Assembly (NCBI GenBank): GCA_914767715.1
Contig: OU612066.1
Span: 13,645,001-13,709,000 of the forward strand
DNA length: 64,000 nt
Direction: 5' to 3'
Origin: Membranipora membranacea
Lineage: Eukaryota; Bryozoa; Gymnolaemata; Cheilostomatida; Membraniporidae
How positions within the stretch are numbered: position 1 is the first letter of the stretch; every line of letters begins with the position of its first letter. This document shows, one piece after another, positions 60,684-64,000 of this stretch. A model generated the notes under the pieces. That model did not search any database and had not been told where the DNA came from. It was given only the letters and a program-made list of their open reading frames with translations. The translations under genes and the position numbers were made by a program.

Positions 60684-61690
60684 CATGCTTTTTTTTCGGC
60701 CAGATCAAAAAATAGATCTACTTCTAACTAACCTCATAAGGAGGAGCAACTCCTGCTCCTCTCGAATCTGCAGACCGTTTGGCTCTGCGGCTTTTCGTTC
60801 TCCGTCAGCGTCCGTTTTAATTAGGGCCACTTTTGCTATAAAAAAACATGCCAAACGGCAGCATCGAAAAATTAAATCTCTGTTGGATTCTTATCAAACT
60901 CCGACCAGTCCAAGCTCTTATTGCCCTCATTCAACACGGAGAATATTGGAATCCTCGGATTAACAGGGGGGTCACAACGCTGACTTGAAAATCAAAAAAT
61001 TATACCAAGGGAGGGTATCATGCTTTTATTTCGGCCAGATCAAAAAATAGATTTGCTTCTAACTAACCTCATAAGGAGGAGCAACTCCTGCTCATCTCGA
61101 ATCTGCAGACCGTTTGGCTCTGCGGCTTTTTTTTATTCCGTCAGCGTTCGTTTTAATTAGGGCCACTTTTGCTATAAAAAAACATGCCAAACGGCAGCAT
61201 CAAAAAATTAAATCTCTGTTGGATTCTTATCAAACTCCGACCAGTTCAAGCTCTTATTGCCCTCATTCAACACGCAGAATATTGGAATCCTCGGATTAAC
61301 AGGGGGGTCACAACGCTGACTTGAAAATCCAAAAATTATACCAAGGGAGGGTATCATGCTTTTTTTTCGGCCAGATCAAATAATAGATTTGCTTCTAACT
61401 AACCTCATAAGGAGGAGCAACTCCTGCTCATCTCGAATCTGCAGACCGTTTGGCTCTGCGGCTTTTTGTTCTCCGTCAGCGTCCGTTTTAATTAGGGCCA
61501 CTTTTGCTATAAAAAAACATGCCAAACGGCAGCATCGAAAAATTAAATCTCTGTTGGATTCTTATCAAACTCCGACCAGTTCAAGCTCTTATTGCCCTCA
61601 TTCAACACGCCGAATATTGGAATCCTCGGATTAACAGGGGGGTCACAACGCTGACTTGAAAATCCAAAAATTATACCAAGGGAGGGTATC

Positions 61691-63696
61691 ATGCTTTTTT
61701 TCGGCCAGATCAAAAAATAGATTTGCTTCTAACTAACCTCATAAGGAGGAGCAACTTCTGCTCATCTCGAATCTGCAGACCGTTTGGATCTGCGGCTTTT
61801 CGTTCTCCGTCAGCGTCTGTTTTAATTAGGGCCACTTTTGCTATAAAAAAACATGCCAAACGGCAGCATCGAAAATTTAAATCTCTGTTACATTCTTATC
61901 AAACTCCAACCAGTTCAAGCTTTATTGCACTCATTCAACACGCCGAATATTTGAATCCTCTGATTGACAGGGGGTAACAACGCTGACTTGAAAATCCAAA
62001 AATTATACCAAGGGAGGGTATCATGCTTTTTTTTCGGCCAGATCAAAAAATAGATTTGCTTCTAACTAACCTCAAAAGGAGGAGCAACTCCTGCTCATCT
62101 CGAATCTGCAGACCGTTTGGCTCTGCGGCTTTTTGTTCTCCGTCAGCGTCCGTTTTAATTAGGGCCACTTTTGCTATAAAAAAACATGCCAAACGGCAGC
62201 ATGGGAAAACTAAATCTCTGTTGGATACTTATCAAACTCCGACCAGTTCAAGCTCTTATTGCCCTCATTCAACACGCCGAATATTTGAATCCTAGGCTTA
62301 ACAGGGGGGTCGCAACGCTGACTTGAAAATCCAAAAATTATACCAAGGGAGGGTATCATGCTTTTTTTTCGGCCAGATCAAAAAATAGATTTGCTTCTAA
62401 CTAACCTCATAAGGAGGAGCAACTCCTGCTCATCTCGAATCTGCAGACCGTTTGGCTCTGCGGCTTTTTGTTCTCCGTCAGCGTCCGTTTTAATTAGGGC
62501 CACTTTTGCTATACAAAAACATGCCAAACGGCAGCATCGAAAAATTAAATCTCTGTTGGATTCTTATCAAACTCCGACCAGTTCAAGCTCTTATTGCCCT
62601 CATTCAACACGCCGAATATTGGAATCCTCGGATTAACAGGGGGGTCACAACGCTGACTTGGAAATCCAAAAATTATACCAAGGGAGGGTATCATGCTTTT
62701 TTTCGGCCAGATCAAAAAATAGATTTGCTTCTAACTAACCTCATAAGGAGGAGCAACTTCTGCTCATCTCGAATCTGCAGACCGTTTGGCTCTGCGGCTT
62801 TTTGTTCTCCGTCAGCGTCCGTTTTAATTAGGGCCACTTTTGCTATAAAAAAACATGCCAAACGGCAGCATCGGAAAATTAACTCTCTGTTGGATACTTA
62901 TCAAACTCAGACCAGTTCAAGCTCTTATTGCCCTCATTCAACACGGCGAATATTTGAATCCTCGGCTTAACAGGGGGGTCGCAACGCTGACTTGAAAATC
63001 CAAAAGTTATACCAAGGGAGGGTATCATGCTTTTTTTTCGGCCAGATCAAAAAATAGATTTGCTTCTAACTAACCTCATAAGGAGGAGCAACTCCTGCTC
63101 ATCTCGAATCTGCAGACCGTTTGGCTCTGCGGCTTTTTGTTCTCCGTCAGCGTCCGTTTTAATTAGGGCCACTTTTGCTATAAAAAAACATGCCAAACGG
63201 CAGCATCGGAAAATTAAATCTGTGTTGGATACTTATCAAACTCCGACCAGTTCAAGCTCTTATTGCCCTCATTCAACACGCCGAATATTTGAATCCTCGG
63301 CTTAACAGGGGGGTCGCAACGCTGACTTGAAAATCCAAAAGTTATACCAAGGGAGGGTATCATGCTTTTTTTTCGGCCAGATCAAAAAATAGATTTGCTT
63401 CTAACTAACCTCATAAGGAGGAGCAACTTCTGCTCATCTCGAATCTGCAGACCGTTTGGCTCTGCGGTTTTTCGTTCTCCGTCAGCGTCCGTTTTAATTA
63501 GGGCCACTTTTGCTATAAAAAAACATGCCAAACGGCAGCATCGAAAAATTAAATCTCTGTTGGATTCTTATCAAACTCCGACCAGTTCAAGCTCTTATTG
63601 CCCTCATTCAACACGCCGAATATTGGAATCCTCGGATTAACAGGGGGGTCACAACGCTGACTTGAAAATCCAAAAATTATACCAAGGGAGGGTATC
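61691..63696 (+). repeat. 6-unit higher-order repeat at the right edge, copy 1 (2,006 bp)
   Basis: Units start at 61691, 62023, 62358, 62693, 63027 and 63362. Unit 61691 is about 332 bp and distinctive: GTTTGGATCTG, CTGTTACATTC, CTCCAACC, AAGCTTTATTGCACTC and CTGATTGACAGGGGGTAAC. Units 62023, 62693 and 63027 share GGATACTTATC and CTTAACAGGGGGGTCGC, so the type is spread inside the block. The distinctive first unit recurs at 63697. Confidence 0.8.
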
Positions 63697-64000
63697 ATGC
63701 TTTTTTTCGGCCAGATCAAAAAATAGATTTGCTTCTAACTAACCTCATAAGGAGGAGCAACTTCTGCTCATCTCGAATCTGCAGACCGTTTGGATCTGCG
63801 GCTTTTCGTTCTCCGTCAGCGTCTGTTTTAATTAGGGCCACTTTTGCTATAAAAAAACATGCCAAACGGCAGCATCGAAAATTTAATTCTCTGTTACATT
63901 CTTATCAAACTCCAACCAGTTCAAGCTTTATTGCACTCATTCAACACGCCGAATATTTGAATCCTCTGATTGACAGGGGGTAACAACGCTGACTTGAAAA
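63697..64000 (+). repeat. Right-edge partial unit, start of copy 2 of the 6-unit repeat
   Basis: The last 304 bp repeat unit 61691 at +2,006, with the same GTTTGGATCTG, CTGTTACATTC, AAGCTTTATTGCACTC and CTGATTGACAGGGGGTAAC. One difference is TTTAATTCTC against TTTAAATCTC. The window ends before the unit does, so the array continues to the right. Confidence 0.85.

Larger units (their letters stand above)
60350..60684 (+). repeat. Reference satellite unit (335 bp, near consensus)
   Basis: This copy is close to the majority sequence and serves as the coordinate reference. In order it holds a T8 run, CGGCCAGATC, an A6 tract, a conserved block around AAGGAGGAGCAACTCCTGC, CTGCAG, the stretch TCCGTCAGCGTCCG, a TTTTAATTAG tract, GCTATA plus A7, CGGCAGCATCG, AAAAATTAAA, CGCCGAATATTGG, a G6 run, TCACAACGCTGACTTG and the dyad ending in GGTATC. 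Base count gives 142 G+C of 335. The length is close to twice a mononucleosomal repeat, as in many eukaryotic satellites. Confidence 0.9.
59344..61690 (+). repeat. Near-consensus units without clear higher-order order
   Basis: Units start at 59344, 59679, 60015, 60350, 60685, 61020 and 61356. Units 59344 and 59679 share GCGGGTTTTCG. The others carry scattered private changes (CGACCGCATC and CTCCTACC in 60015; GGAATGATCGG in 60350; GCTTTTTTTTATTCCG in 61020; CAAATAATAG in 61356) and I could not pair them with a distant copy. This is the least locally homogenised part of the window. Confidence 0.75.
1..64000 (+). repeat. Satellite DNA array, ~335-bp unit, 191 unit starts, head-to-tail
   Basis: The same unit recurs from edge to edge with a spacing of 332-338 bp, most often 335. 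Every copy is in the same orientation and nothing is inserted between copies. Length differences come mainly from the T run after GTATCATGC (7-9 T), the A run after GCTATA (6-8 A) and a small deletion near the 3' end in some units (starts 2014, 4355, 5358, 7367, 11053). Most other differences between units are single-base changes. Groups of units with shared linked variants recur at multi-unit offsets, which is higher-order repeat organisation. Known: arrays like this are usually heterochromatic and evolve by unequal exchange and gene conversion. Inferred: a eukaryotic centromeric or pericentromeric location. The array runs past both ends of the window, so its full size is unknown. Confidence 0.98.

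Noticed and set aside
10-63983. About 190 short forward reading frames of 61-157 codons as protein genes
   Set aside because: They are the same satellite unit read over and over. Frames are broken by A-run and T-run length changes, several frames are open at once, and the unit length is not a multiple of three. Nothing resembles a known domain.
1-64000. tRNA, rRNA, 5S gene or histone cluster repeats
   Set aside because: No cloverleaf, no internal control boxes and no ribosomal core sequences were recognised in the unit on either strand.
1-64000. Tandem transposon or Helitron-type repeat
   Set aside because: There are no terminal repeats, target-site duplications, transposase or reverse transcriptase coding sequence, and no element boundary within the array.

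Overview
The whole 64,000-base window is one uninterrupted satellite DNA array. A single unit of about 335 bp is repeated head-to-tail, always in the same orientation, with 191 unit starts from position 10 to position 63697. Both window ends fall inside units, so neither edge of the array is visible. I see no credible protein-coding gene, RNA gene, transposon, inversion or unique spacer anywhere. The unit is about 42% G+C, counted on the copy at 60350-60684. It carries several A/T tracts, one CTGCAG site, a TATA-box-like run and two short inverted repeats.

Large homogeneous arrays of a unit about two nucleosomes long are typical of eukaryotic centromeric or pericentromeric heterochromatin. 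The sequence does not name a species. An insect, perhaps a fly, is a weak guess.

Layout from left to right. 1-4689: mixed units, with a 7-unit block that recurs in part. 4690-14070: a 6-unit repeat (2,009-2,010 bp) leading into two back-to-back copies of an 11-unit, 3,686-bp higher-order repeat. 14071-35857: a 17-unit, 5,697-bp higher-order repeat present as three complete or nearly complete copies and two 6-unit partial copies, interrupted at 23459-25133 by a return of the 11-unit family. 35858-38202: transitional units. 38203-48602: a different 7-unit family (called P-Q-R-S-T-U-V here) reshuffled by chimeric units. 48603-59678: a mosaic with 16-, 10-, 5- and 3-unit offsets. 59679-61690: near-consensus units without obvious higher-order order. 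61691-64000: the start of another 6-unit repeat, with the second copy beginning at 63697.

The main content is recombination history. Many units are chimeras whose two parental types can be recognised nearby, and their breakpoints can be bounded to tens of bases. The 335-bp unit also looks like an old dimer of about 163 + 172 bp halves. Unit phase throughout is counted from the ATG in the conserved GTATCATGC motif; this is a convenience only, not a translation start.
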